Assembly: GCA_006739055.1 (NCBI GenBank)
Contig: AP019702.1
Coordinates: 4,241,388-4,305,387 of the forward strand
Length of the DNA: 64,000 nucleotides
Direction of reading: 5' to 3'
Source: Allostella vacuolata
Lineage (GTDB): Bacteria > Pseudomonadota > Alphaproteobacteria > ATCC43930 > Allostellaceae
Numbering within the stretch: position 1 is the first letter of the stretch; each line of letters begins with the position of its first letter. The position numbers and the translations under genes are program-made. Below, piece by piece: positions 8,953 through 17,335 of the stretch. The notes beneath the pieces are model-generated. The model was given only the letters and a program-made list of their open reading frames with translations, made no database searches and was not told where the DNA came from.

Positions 8953-10029
8953 ATGACCATCTACAGCCATTTCAGCACCCCCACCGGCCTGGCCGTCGCG
9001 GCGCGCGGAACGGCCAGCGCGGCCGCGGCCGCGGGCATTCCCGTGCGTCTGGCCGAATTCCGGCCCGGCATGATGGAGCCGCCGACCCAGCCGATCACCG
9101 TGCTCCACACCCATCCGGACATCGCCTTGCGGCTGATCGAGAAGGGCTGGTGCCCTGCCGCCCGGCTCCTCAAGTCCCGGTTCACGGTTGGCTGCTGGAA
9201 TTTCGAGGCGCCCGACGTCCTTCCGACCGGGTGGGACGACGCCGCCTCGCTGGTCGACGAAATCTGGGCCCCGAGCAGCTTCGCCGCCAGTGCCGGAGCG
9301 CCGCAGTTCCCGGTGCCGGTCGTCCCCATGCCGCTGTGCATCAGCCCGGTCGCCGGGCCGCATGGCCGGGCCGAGTTCGGCATCGAGGAGTCCGCCTTCG
9401 TCTTCCTGTTCGTGTTCGATGCCAACAGCACCGTCGCGCGCAAGAACCCGCAGGGCGTCATCCAGGCGTTCGTCCAGGCGTTCCCCGTGCCGGAGAGCCG
9501 GATTCGCCTGGTCCTGAAGACGCGCGCCTTCCCCGAGGACGCGTTCCTGCACCTGCAGCGCCAGCTCGCGGTCCGGCCCGACATCCGCTTCGTCAACGAG
9601 ACCTGGAGCGACCCCAGGACCAAGGCGCTGATTGCCGCCTGCGACTGCTACATATCGCTGCACCGCGCGGAGGGCTTCGGGCTGACCATGGCCGAGGCGA
9701 TGTATTTCGGCAAGCCGGTGATCGCCACGGGATATTCCGGCAACCTCGATTTCACCCTGCCGGAGAACAGCCACCTGGTGCCCTACCGCTGGATGCGCCT
9801 CGAACAGCAGGCGGGGTCGCTGCCGGCCGGCATGCGGATGGCCGAGCCCGATGTGGATGCCGCCGCCCGGCTGATGCGCCGGGTGGTCGAGCGGCCGGCG
9901 GAATCCCGCGCGCTGGGGGCCCGCGCGGCGGCGTTCATGCGCAGCCAGTTCAGCGCGCAGGCGGTCGGCGCCCGGATCCGGGCGCGGGTCGAGCTGCTGC
10001 AGCGCAGCGGCCGGCTCGACCGTCGATAG
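8953..10029 (+). CDS. GT4-type glycosyltransferase, duplicate A
   Basis: 358 residues from ATG 8953 (ATG 8902 is an alternative; neither has a good ribosome site). The C-terminal half carries the family 4 donor-site signature HRAEGFGLTMAEAM at 237-250, followed by GKPVIATGYSGNLDF. The N-terminal half, which in GT-B enzymes forms the acceptor side, differs strongly from duplicate B between about residues 28 and 160, while the rest is nearly identical. It is ten bases upstream of the next gene. Probably a cytoplasmic or membrane-associated enzyme adding a sugar to a surface polysaccharide; the sugar is unknown. Confidence 0.85.
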   Translation: MTIYSHFSTPTGLAVAARGTASAAAAAGIPVRLAEFRPGMMEPPTQPITVLHTHPDIALRLIEKGWCPAARLLKSRFTVGCWNFEAPDVLPTGWDDAASLVDEIWAPSSFAASAGAPQFPVPVVPMPLCISPVAGPHGRAEFGIEESAFVFLFVFDANSTVARKNPQGVIQAFVQAFPVPESRIRLVLKTRAFPEDAFLHLQRQLAVRPDIRFVNETWSDPRTKALIAACDCYISLHRAEGFGLTMAEAMYFGKPVIATGYSGNLDFTLPENSHLVPYRWMRLEQQAGSLPAGMRMAEPDVDAAARLMRRVVERPAESRALGARAAAFMRSQFSAQAVGARIRARVELLQRSGRLDRR

Positions 10030-10039
10030 GCACCCCGCC

Positions 10040-11263
10040 ATGACCGTCTTCCTGATGCAGGGCGGGCTTCGCGATGCCCGTTCGCTCGGCGCCGCGCTCG
10101 GCTGGATCGAGGCCGGGCGCAGCATGGGGTTTGCGCTGCGGATCCACGCCTCCCGCGACATCCCGCCGGCGATCCGGGCGGCGACCGGGGCGGTCCCGAC
10201 CTTCACCTGGGCGCCCGACGCCCAACCGGTCCGCGATCCGGCCTACGACCGGCTCGGCAACCTCGTGGAGCTCGGCCTGCAGTTCGCGGCCGACTGCCGT
10301 TCGATCCCCCTCGACGCGGTGGGCGCGGCCGACCTGATCGTCCTCGACGACGCCTGCCCCGGCGACATCTTCGGGCTCTCCCTGTGGCTGGACAGGCTGC
10401 CCCCGGACCGCCGGCCGCGCGTGCATTGCCAGTTCCGGGCTCCGGACTTCGACTGGACGGTCAACGCGGCGGCCGGGACGGTGGTCGGCGACACGGTGCA
10501 CCATCGCTACGCCATGGAGCGTCTGGAGCGATGCGCCGGCCGGGAGCGGACGGTCTTCGCCGCGGCCGCGCCGCAGCTGTGCGCCGCCCTGGCATCGATC
10601 GCCGGGCGGTGCCGGCTGTCGCCCGCCGGGGTCCATGTCGTCGACGCGGCGACCGAAGCGCGCCTCCTGGCCCGGCCCCCCTCCCCCCACGACATCGCCA
10701 TCCTCGGCCATCTCCGGCCGGAACATGGCAGCGCGGGGCTGGTGGAGATCCTGAAGCGGTTCGCCGCGCACCGGCCCGGCCGGTCGGCCCTGGTACAGCT
10801 GCGCCAGCCCGAACAGGCGGCCCGCCTGCGCCAGGCCATGGCCGAGGGGCCGCCCCTGGCGCTGACGACCGTGGCCGGCGACCAGTCCATGGAGGACCAT
10901 GCCCGGGCGCTGCTGTCGTCGCGCATCGTCCTGCTGCCCTATTCCCCGGCGCGCTACCGGATGCGGGTGTCCGGCATCATGGCCGAGGCCGCCGCCTACG
11001 GCCGGCCGGTGGTCGTGCCGGGCCGGACCTGGATGGGCGAGCAGGTGGCCGGAGGGGCCGTCGCCGGGGTCGTCTTCGAGGTACCCTCGGCCGAGGCCGC
11101 CGCCGAGGCCGCCGCCGCCGCGCTCGACCGGCTGCCGCAGCTGGCCGCCGCAGCCACCGGGCTACGCGCGGCGTGGCGCCGGCAGCATTCCTTTGCCGCC
11201 TATGTGCGGTTCGTGCGGCATCACGGCCGGCCGGACGAGGGTTCAGTATGCGCGTCCACCTGA
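10040..11263 (+). CDS. Glycosyltransferase-like protein (GT-X), duplicate A, full length
   Basis: 407 residues, related over its full length to the protein at 13790. Shared landmarks are an N-terminal (M/I)Q(G/N)GL motif followed by an alpha-helix with GW(I/L)EAG, a central RPRVxCQF, ILGHLRPEHGS near residue 230 and the C-terminal block YGRPVVVPGRTWMGEQ. The two-Rossmann layout and C-terminal block resemble GT-B transferases, but no family signature is certain. Its 3' end overlaps the start of the truncated third gene by 16 bases. It probably works with the adjacent GT4 enzyme. Confidence 0.72.
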   Translation: MTVFLMQGGLRDARSLGAALGWIEAGRSMGFALRIHASRDIPPAIRAATGAVPTFTWAPDAQPVRDPAYDRLGNLVELGLQFAADCRSIPLDAVGAADLIVLDDACPGDIFGLSLWLDRLPPDRRPRVHCQFRAPDFDWTVNAAAGTVVGDTVHHRYAMERLERCAGRERTVFAAAAPQLCAALASIAGRCRLSPAGVHVVDAATEARLLARPPSPHDIAILGHLRPEHGSAGLVEILKRFAAHRPGRSALVQLRQPEQAARLRQAMAEGPPLALTTVAGDQSMEDHARALLSSRIVLLPYSPARYRMRVSGIMAEAAAYGRPVVVPGRTWMGEQVAGGAVAGVVFEVPSAEAAAEAAAAALDRLPQLAAAATGLRAAWRRQHSFAAYVRFVRHHGRPDEGSVCAST

Positions 11264-11505
11264 TCCAGAACGGGCTGGTCGACCGGCATTCGCATTATCT
11301 GGGGCTGACCATGGGCTGGCTCGAGGCCGGCCAAGCAGTTTCGTCCTGGCACTCCGGGCCTGGGCCCGGGCGGGTCTCCGTCGTTGCATCGAGGCAACGT
11401 TGCGGTCGACCCTGGTGCTGGTCAGTCATACCGCGAGCGCCGGAGGTTCAAAGTGACGGCGGTCACAACCGGGAAAATTTGCCGGGCGGGCCGGCTGCAC
11501 GCTAA
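11248..11505 (+). pseudogene. Truncated 5' fragment of the third glycosyltransferase gene (GT-Y)
   Basis: The first 28 codons (MRVHLIQNGLVDRHSHYLG and on to LEAG) match the intact gene at 13790. At 11332-11333 the sequence jumps into the leader of unit B and the frame runs on to a chance stop at 11505. It is a by-product of the tandem duplication. Confidence 0.9.
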
Positions 11506-11508
11506 GGT
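11453..11508 (+). promoter_or_regulatory. Candidate promoter and operator of GT4 copy B
   Basis: Exact copy of 8791-8846: inverted repeat GTGACGGCGGTCAC, AAAATT at 11474-11479 and TAAGGT at 11503-11508. It lies inside the run-on frame of the truncated gene fragment. Confidence 0.4.
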
Positions 11509-11614
11509 CGGCGGCGGGGGCGGCCGCGAAGGACGCGCGCCGGGGGGCGGCAGGCGGGCGGGGATGCGGGAACAGAGCGATCGCGACGCGGGACCGGGGC
11601 ATGCGCCGCCGGGG

Positions 11615-12691
11615 ATGACCATCTACAGCCATTTCAGCACCCCCACCGGCCTGGCCGTCGCGGCGCGCGGAACGGCCAGTGCCGCCGCGGCCGCGGGCAT
11701 TCCCGTGCAGTTGGCCGAATTCCGGCCCGGCATGACGGATCCGCCGACCCAACCGATCACCGTGCTCCACACCAACCCCGACATCGTGCTGCACCTGATC
11801 CGCAAAGGCCTGTTCTCCGCGGACCGGCTGCGCGAGGGCCGGTTCACGATCGGCTGCTGGGCATTCGACGGCCTCGACATCCTGCCGGAAGGATGGGCCG
11901 AGGCCATTCCGCTGGTCGACGAGGTCTGGGCTCCCAGCACCTTCTCGGCCAGCGCCGGAGCTCCTCTCCTTCCGGTGCCGGTCGTCCCCATGCCGCTGTG
12001 CGTCGCCCCGGTCGCCGGGCCGCACGGCCGGGCCGATTTCGGCATCGAGGAGTCCGCCTTCGTCTTCCTGTTCGTGTTCGATGCCAACGGCACCATCGTG
12101 CGCAAGAACCCGCAGGGCGTCATCCAGGCGTTCGTCCAGGCGTTCCCCGTGCCGGAGGGCCGGATTCGCCTGGTCCTGAAGACGCGCGCCTTCCCCGAGG
12201 ACGCGTTCCTGCACCTGCAGCGCCAGCTCGCGGTCCGGCCCGACATCCGCTTCGTCAACGAGACCTGGAGCGACCCCAGGACCAAGGCGCTGATCGCCGC
12301 CTGCGACTGCTACATATCGCTGCACCGCGCGGAGGGCTTCGGGCTGACCATGGCCGAGGCGATGTATTTCGGCAAGCCGGTGATCGCCACGGGATATTCC
12401 GGCAACCTCGATTTCACCCTGCCGGAGAACAGCCACCTGGTGCCCTACCGCTGGATGCGCCTCGAGCAGCAGGCGGGGGCGCTGCGGGCCGGCATGCGGA
12501 TGGCCGAGCCCGATGTGGATGCCGCCGCCCGGCTGATGCGCCGGGTGGTCGAGCGGCCGGCGGAATCCCGCGCGCTGGGGGCCCGCGCGGCGGCGTTCAT
12601 CCGCGACCAGTTCAGCGCGCAGGCGGTCGGCGCCCGGATCCGGGCGCGGGTCGAGCTGCTGCAGCGCAGCGGCCGGCTCGACCGTCGATAG
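11615..12691 (+). CDS. GT4-type glycosyltransferase, duplicate B
   Basis: 358 residues, with the same start context, C-terminal signature (HRAEGFGLTMAEAM) and last residues (LLQRSGRLDRR) as duplicate A. Between about residues 28 and 160 it differs at many positions: TNPDIVLHLIRKGLFSADRL here against THPDIALRLIEKGWCPAARL in A, and CWAFDGLDILPEGW against CWNFEAPDVLPTGW. The divergence is confined to the acceptor-side domain. The likely meaning is the same donor sugar with a different acceptor or linkage (inference). Confidence 0.85.
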   Translation: MTIYSHFSTPTGLAVAARGTASAAAAAGIPVQLAEFRPGMTDPPTQPITVLHTNPDIVLHLIRKGLFSADRLREGRFTIGCWAFDGLDILPEGWAEAIPLVDEVWAPSTFSASAGAPLLPVPVVPMPLCVAPVAGPHGRADFGIEESAFVFLFVFDANGTIVRKNPQGVIQAFVQAFPVPEGRIRLVLKTRAFPEDAFLHLQRQLAVRPDIRFVNETWSDPRTKALIAACDCYISLHRAEGFGLTMAEAMYFGKPVIATGYSGNLDFTLPENSHLVPYRWMRLEQQAGALRAGMRMAEPDVDAAARLMRRVVERPAESRALGARAAAFIRDQFSAQAVGARIRARVELLQRSGRLDRR

Positions 12692-12701
12692 GCACCCCGC
12701 C

Positions 12702-13805
12702 ATGACCGTCTTCCTGATGCAGGGCGGGCTTCGCGATGCCCGTTCGCTCGGCGCCGCGCTCGGCTGGATCGAGGCCGGGCGCAGCATGGGGTTTGCGCTG
12801 CGGATCCACGCCTCCCGCGACATCCCGCCGGCGATCCGGGCGGCGACCGGGGCGGTCCCGACCTTCACCTGGGCGCCCGACGCCCAACCGGTCCGCGATC
12901 CGGCCTACGACCGGCTCGGCAACCTCGTGGAGCTCGGCCTGCAGTTCGCGGCCGACTGCCGTTCGATCCCCCTCGACGCGGTGGGCGCGGCCGACCTGAT
13001 CGTCCTCGACGACGCCTGCCCCGGCGACATCTTCGGGCTCTCCCTGTGGCTGGACAGGCTGCCCCCGGACCGCCGGCCGCGCGTGCATTGCCAGTTCCGG
13101 GCTCCGGACTTCGACTGGACGGTCAACGCGGCGGCCGGGACGGTGGTCGGCGACACGGTGCACCATCGCTACGCCATGGAGCGTCTGGAGCGATGCGCCG
13201 GCCGGGAGCGGACGGTCTTCGCCGCGGCCGCGCCGCAGCTGTGCGCCGCCCTGGCATCGATCGCCGGGCGGTGCCGGCTGTCGCCCGCCGGGGTCCATGT
13301 CGTCGACGCGGCGACCGAAGCGCGCCTCCTGGCCCGGCCCCCCTCCCCCCACGACATCGCCATCCTCGGCCATCTCCGGCCGGAACATGGCAGCGCGGGG
13401 CTGGTGGAGATCCTGAAGCGGTTCGCCGCGCACCGGCCCGGCCGGTCGGCCCTGGTACAGCTGCGCCAGCCCGAGCAGGCGGCCCGCCTGCGCCAGGCCA
13501 TGGCCGAGGGGCCGCCCCTGGCGCTGACGACCCTGGCCGGCGACCAGTCCATGGAGGACCATGCCCGGGCGCTGCTGTCGTCGCGCATCGTCCTGCTGCC
13601 CTATTCCCCGGCGCGCTACCGGATGCGGGTGTCCGGCCTCATGGCCGAGGCCGCCGCCGCCGCGCTCGACCGGCTGCCGCAGCTGGCCGCCGCAGCCACC
13701 GGGTTGCGCGCGGCGTGGCGCCGGCAGCATTCCTTTGCCGCCTATGTGCGGTTCGTGCGGCATCACGGCCGGCCGGACGAGGGTTCAGCATGCGCGTCCA
13801 CCTGA
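12702..13805 (+). CDS. Glycosyltransferase-like protein (GT-X), duplicate B, internally deleted
   Basis: 367 residues, nearly identical to the 407-residue copy A except for an in-frame loss of 40 residues after MRVSGLMAEAAA. The missing piece contains the block GRPVVVPGRTWMGEQ, which is conserved in copy A and (as GRVVVAPARTWMAEQ) in the paralogue at 13790. In copy A the deleted stretch is bounded by GCCGAGGCCGCCGCC at 10982 and 11102, exactly 120 bases apart, which points to slippage between direct repeats. The protein is probably inactive or altered. It overlaps the next gene's start by 16 bases. Confidence 0.75.
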   Translation: MTVFLMQGGLRDARSLGAALGWIEAGRSMGFALRIHASRDIPPAIRAATGAVPTFTWAPDAQPVRDPAYDRLGNLVELGLQFAADCRSIPLDAVGAADLIVLDDACPGDIFGLSLWLDRLPPDRRPRVHCQFRAPDFDWTVNAAAGTVVGDTVHHRYAMERLERCAGRERTVFAAAAPQLCAALASIAGRCRLSPAGVHVVDAATEARLLARPPSPHDIAILGHLRPEHGSAGLVEILKRFAAHRPGRSALVQLRQPEQAARLRQAMAEGPPLALTTLAGDQSMEDHARALLSSRIVLLPYSPARYRMRVSGLMAEAAAAALDRLPQLAAAATGLRAAWRRQHSFAAYVRFVRHHGRPDEGSACAST

Positions 13806-15007
13806 TCCAGAACGGGCTGGTCGACCGGCATTCGCATTATCTGGGGCTGACCATGGGCTGGCTCGAGGCCGGCCGCGACCTCGGCATTCCGATCACCGTC
13901 TATGGCGGGACGCGCATAGTGCCGGAGGTGCGGCAGGAAACCGGCGCCCTGCCGATCTTCCACTACCAGGCCGACGTGGCGCTGCCGCGCGATTCGGCGG
14001 ATCTCCAGCGGGTCGCCACCTTCGTCGAGCTCGGGATTGCCTTCGCGGCCGGTTGCCAGGCCATCCCGCCCGGGTCGATCGCCCCGGGCGACCTCGTCGT
14101 CCTCGACTTCGCCAGCGCACCCGACATGTTCGGCCTGGCGCTCGCGCTCGGCGCCCTGCCGCCGGCACGGCGGCCGCGAGTGCTGTGCCAGTTCCATGTC
14201 CTGGACTACGAACTCGCCCGCGACGCGACCGATGGCCCGCCCGCCGGCGACATCTCGACCTACCGCTATGCCATCCGCAAGCTGGCGGCGACGGTCGGGC
14301 GCGACCGGGTCTTTCTCTGCACCGCCGCGCCGGCGCTGGCGCGGGCCCTGTCGCGGATCTTCGACCATCCCTGCCGCCTGTCGCCGATGCCGATCCGCCT
14401 CGGCCATCCCGCCGTGCCGACGGCGGATGCGGCCCCGGCCCACGACGTCGCGGTGATCGGCGAGTTCCGGCCGGAGCGCGGCAGCCTCCTCCTTCCGGAC
14501 ATCCTCCGCCGCCTCGGCCGGCTGCGCCCCGGACGGTCGGCGATGATCCAGGTCCGGTCGGCCGAGCAGGTCGGGCCGCTGCGCCATGCCGCCGACCAGG
14601 CATCGGTGCCGCTGTCGACCCTGGTCGGCGACCTCGGCGCCGAGGACTATGTCCGCGCCCTGCTCGGCGCGCGCATCCTCCTCCTGCCCTACCGGCCGGA
14701 GCGCTACGCGCTGCGCACCTCCGGCGTCTTTGCCGAGGCGGTCGCCCACGGCCGGGTCGTGGTCGCCCCGGCCAGGACCTGGATGGCCGAGCAGATCGAG
14801 GCCGGGCGCGCCGCCGGCGTCACCTTCGATGCCCATACCGCCGGGTCCGTGGCCCAGGCGGTCGCCACGGCGATCGACGACCTGCCCCGGCTGGAATCCC
14901 GGGCCCGGATGCTGGCGCCCGCATGGCGGCAGCAGCATTCGTCGCACGCGCTGGCCGCGTTCGCGATCGCCCTGCCGGCGGCCGGTGGGGGCGATCCGCG
15001 AGTCTAG
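13790..15007 (+). CDS. Glycosyltransferase-like protein (GT-Y), intact third gene of the cassette
   Basis: 405 residues, paralogous to the two GT-X genes: MRVHLIQNGLVDRHSHYLG at the start, RPRVLCQFHVLDYE in the centre, VIGEFRPERGSLLLPDIL near residue 225 and GRVVVAPARTWMAEQ near 320. The layout suggests a GT-B fold, but the family cannot be named with certainty. Its start lies inside the 3' end of GT-X copy B, so translation is probably coupled. The stop codon shares the four bases CTAG (15004-15007) with the stop of the convergent GT4 gene, leaving no room for a terminator. Confidence 0.75.
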   Translation: MRVHLIQNGLVDRHSHYLGLTMGWLEAGRDLGIPITVYGGTRIVPEVRQETGALPIFHYQADVALPRDSADLQRVATFVELGIAFAAGCQAIPPGSIAPGDLVVLDFASAPDMFGLALALGALPPARRPRVLCQFHVLDYELARDATDGPPAGDISTYRYAIRKLAATVGRDRVFLCTAAPALARALSRIFDHPCRLSPMPIRLGHPAVPTADAAPAHDVAVIGEFRPERGSLLLPDILRRLGRLRPGRSAMIQVRSAEQVGPLRHAADQASVPLSTLVGDLGAEDYVRALLGARILLLPYRPERYALRTSGVFAEAVAHGRVVVAPARTWMAEQIEAGRAAGVTFDAHTAGSVAQAVATAIDDLPRLESRARMLAPAWRQQHSSHALAAFAIALPAAGGGDPRV

Positions 15008-16173
15008 CCCGCGATGGCCGCGGACGCCTTGCGGCGCACCGCCCGCTCCAGGACCGCTTCCATCGCCCGGTAGTGCCGATCGCCCGAGAAGCGCTCGCGG
15101 TATCGGTTCTGGGCGGACCTCGCCAGGGCGAACGCCAGCTCCGGGTCGCGGCGAATCATCTCGATGTTGCCGGCCAGCACCCGGAAGTCGCCGACCGGTG
15201 CCAGCAGCGCATCGACCCCGTGGCGGAGGTAGCCCTGCACGGCGGGCAGATCGGATGCGACGACCGGAATGCCGAGCGCCATCGCTTCCAGGATAGCGAG
15301 CGACTGCGACTCGTCGCGCGACGGCAGGCACTTGACGTCGGCCTCCCGGAGGATCGCCAGCACTTCGGCCGGGCTGCGCTCGCCGAGCCACCGCACGTTC
15401 TTCAGGGACGCCCAGTCGATGCCGTCCATGTCGGCGCGCATCCCGCCGACGAAGTAGAACAGGATCGGCTCGCGCGCCAGATGGGCGGCGGCGGCCAGCA
15501 ACAGGTCATGGCCCTTGGGACGGGACACCGGCGCCACCGTCAGCACGCAGAACACGCCGGGCTCCAGCAGTCGGCGCTTCCGCACGCGCTCGACCGGCAG
15601 GATCGGCGCGTGGCTGGTATTCTCGACCACCGACACGTTGGACCGGCCGTGGACCCAGGGGCGATAGACGACCTCGCGCTGGAACTCGCTGACGAAGACG
15701 ATTTCCGCGGCCGCGGAGAAGGCCGCCGACGTGCCGGCCAGATCCGGCAGAAATGAGTGGCCGATCCAGGATTCGTGAATCCACCAGACGATCGGTATGC
15801 GATGGCCGAGGTCCCGCACGACATCGTGCGCCAGCAGCGTGTTGCACAGGATCAGGTCGAATTCCTGTGCCCGCACTTCATGAACGATCGGAATCCCGAG
15901 CTTGCGGTACCCCTCGGACAGCGCCCCCGCGGGGTTCCGGCGGCTGGCCGCGACGATCTCGTAGCGCGGCTGCAGCCACTCGACCAGCCGGCACAGGGAC
16001 AGGGGCGCGCCGGTCCGGGTCATTTCGTGACAGACCACCAGGAGCCTCGGCTTCCTCGCCGACCCTCGCGCATCCTGCTGCCGTCCCCGGTCCGGGGGTG
16101 GCGGCGCCGGGCGCCCCCTCGGGTCGACATTGCGCGGCCCACCCGCCAACGGCGTCCTGTTCCCTGCCACCAT
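15004..16173 (-). CDS. GT4-type glycosyltransferase
   Basis: 389 residues from ATG 16173, which has AAGGGCG about 6 bases upstream; an upstream in-frame start at 16221 lacks this. A Pro/Arg-rich N-terminus of about 40 residues precedes PRLLVVCHEMTRTGAPLSL, the start of the first Rossmann domain. The donor domain follows: LTVAPVSRPKGHDLLL, then PSRDESQSLAILEAMALGIP, which is the E-x7-E region of family 4, and VVASDLPAVQGYL. No membrane segment is seen. A candidate promoter lies at 16202-16241. Likely a step in surface glycan assembly. Confidence 0.85.
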   Translation of the reverse strand: MVAGNRTPLAGGPRNVDPRGRPAPPPPDRGRQQDARGSARKPRLLVVCHEMTRTGAPLSLCRLVEWLQPRYEIVAASRRNPAGALSEGYRKLGIPIVHEVRAQEFDLILCNTLLAHDVVRDLGHRIPIVWWIHESWIGHSFLPDLAGTSAAFSAAAEIVFVSEFQREVVYRPWVHGRSNVSVVENTSHAPILPVERVRKRRLLEPGVFCVLTVAPVSRPKGHDLLLAAAAHLAREPILFYFVGGMRADMDGIDWASLKNVRWLGERSPAEVLAILREADVKCLPSRDESQSLAILEAMALGIPVVASDLPAVQGYLRHGVDALLAPVGDFRVLAGNIEMIRRDPELAFALARSAQNRYRERFSGDRHYRAMEAVLERAVRRKASAAIAG

Positions 16174-16201
16174 GCAACGCCCTTGTCGTAACCATTGATA
16201 G

Positions 16202-16280
16202 CATATAGCGGCCGCGACCATGCCTGTCCGAATTTTCCCGGCCGGCGGCGGGGTCGCGGCAGGACAAGGGGAAAATCCGG
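16202..16280. promoter_or_regulatory. Divergent promoter region with two GGGAAAAT boxes
   Basis: On the minus strand, GGGAAAATT (16231-16239) is followed 23 bases later by TATATG (16202-16207), which would give a roughly 20-base leader for the GT4 gene. On the plus strand GGGGAAAATCC (16268-16278) faces the GT2 gene but lacks a -10-like box at that spacing. The same box occurs at 8809 and 11471. The rest of 16174-16388 shows nothing clear. Confidence 0.4.
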
Positions 16281-16388
16281 CCCGCCACGGCCACCCGGGC
16301 CGCCGCCGCCCACCTCACCTGTTGACGACCCCGCCCGCAGCGGGCATGTCCCCTGACGCTCCCGGCTCACCCCACAAGGTCCCTGCTC

Positions 16389-17321
16389 TTGTCCCTGCCC
16401 GCCGTCGCCGTCATCACCCGCACCAAGGACCGCGCCGTCCTGCTTCGCCGCGCCATCGAGAGCGTGCTGTCCCAGGGCGTCGCCGACTGGGTGCATGTGA
16501 TCGTCAATGACGGGGGCGACCCGGCGCCGGTGGATGCGCTCGTGGCCGGGTTCCGGGACCGCTATGCCGGCCGGCTGCAGGTGATCCACAACCCGCGCTC
16601 GCTCGGCATGGAGGCCGCCTCCAACGTCGGCCTGCGGGCGACCGACAGCCGCTACGTCGTCATCCATGACGACGACGACAGCTGGGAGCCGGATTTCCTG
16701 GCCGCCACCGTGGCCTTCCTCGACAGCCAGGGGGACGGAAGAGTGGCCGGCGTCATCACCCATTCGGTGCGCATCGACGAGCGCATCGCGGGCAACCAGG
16801 TCGAGATCGAGCGCCGCCAGCCCTACAATGACTGGGTGCGCAGCATCACCCTGTTCCGCATGGCGGGCGGCAACATGTTCCCGCCCATCTCGTTCCTGTT
16901 CCGCCGCGACATGCTGGAGCGGGTCGGCTACTACCGCGAGGACCTGCCGGTCCTGGGCGACTGGGAGTTCAACCTGCGCTTCCTCGCCCGGCACGACATC
17001 GGCGTCCTGCCGCGGCCGCTCGCCCTCTACCACCACCGGCCGAGCAACACCGACCCGGCCTACGCCAACTCCATCTTCGGCGCCCAGGACAAGCACGCCC
17101 TCTACGACGCGCTGATCCGCAACGAGCTGATGCGCCAGGACCTCGACAGCGGCCGCCTCGGCCTCGGCACGCTGGTCAACCTCGGCCAGCATCTGTCGCT
17201 GCTGGAGCTGAAGCTGAACGCCCTGTTCGACGCCGCCCGCTTCAGCTTCCGGGTGCTGGAGACGGTGCTGGCGCCCCTGCGCTGGGCCTCGCGCACCTGG
17301 CGGCGCATCCGCGGCCGCTGA
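16389..17321 (+). CDS. GT2-type glycosyltransferase
   Basis: 310 residues with a TTG start preceded by AAGGT. The N-terminus is the standard GT2 nucleotide-binding region (VAVITRTKDRAVLLRRAIES, then VNDGGDPAP), followed by the metal-binding acidic cluster HDDDDSWEPDFL near residue 95 and LGDWEFNLRFLARHD near 195, the ED/GDW acceptor-side motif. The C-terminal 70 residues are basic and amphipathic and could sit on the membrane. It is 14 bases upstream of the sulfotransferase-like gene and is probably in one unit with it and the methyltransferase. It transfers a sugar from a nucleotide donor to a growing glycan. Confidence 0.86.
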   Translation: MSLPAVAVITRTKDRAVLLRRAIESVLSQGVADWVHVIVNDGGDPAPVDALVAGFRDRYAGRLQVIHNPRSLGMEAASNVGLRATDSRYVVIHDDDDSWEPDFLAATVAFLDSQGDGRVAGVITHSVRIDERIAGNQVEIERRQPYNDWVRSITLFRMAGGNMFPPISFLFRRDMLERVGYYREDLPVLGDWEFNLRFLARHDIGVLPRPLALYHHRPSNTDPAYANSIFGAQDKHALYDALIRNELMRQDLDSGRLGLGTLVNLGQHLSLLELKLNALFDAARFSFRVLETVLAPLRWASRTWRRIRGR

Positions 17322-17335
17322 GGCGGCCCTATATA

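Larger units (their letters stand above)
8671..11332. repeat. Tandem duplication, unit A (2662 bp)
   Basis: The unit repeats at 11333. It holds 280 bp of upstream sequence, a GT4 gene, a second glycosyltransferase and the first 28 codons of a third. The noncoding leader is identical base for base in both units, whereas about 9019-9430 has diverged. At the junction the third gene is interrupted and the upstream leader restarts. The break points share only one base, so homologous recombination between long repeats is not indicated, and no transposase or terminal repeats are present. Confidence 0.95.
11333..13874. repeat. Tandem duplication, unit B (2542 bp after a 120-bp deletion)
   Basis: Second copy of the unit at 8671, followed without interruption by the rest of the third gene, so this copy keeps the ancestral right flank. 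It is 120 bp shorter because of a deletion inside the second gene. Outside the diverged patch (about 11681-12090) only scattered substitutions separate the copies. Confidence 0.95.

Noticed and set aside
8671-13874. Composite transposon or insertion sequence as cause of the duplication
   Set aside because: No transposase, terminal inverted repeats or target duplications are seen, and the junction shares only one base.
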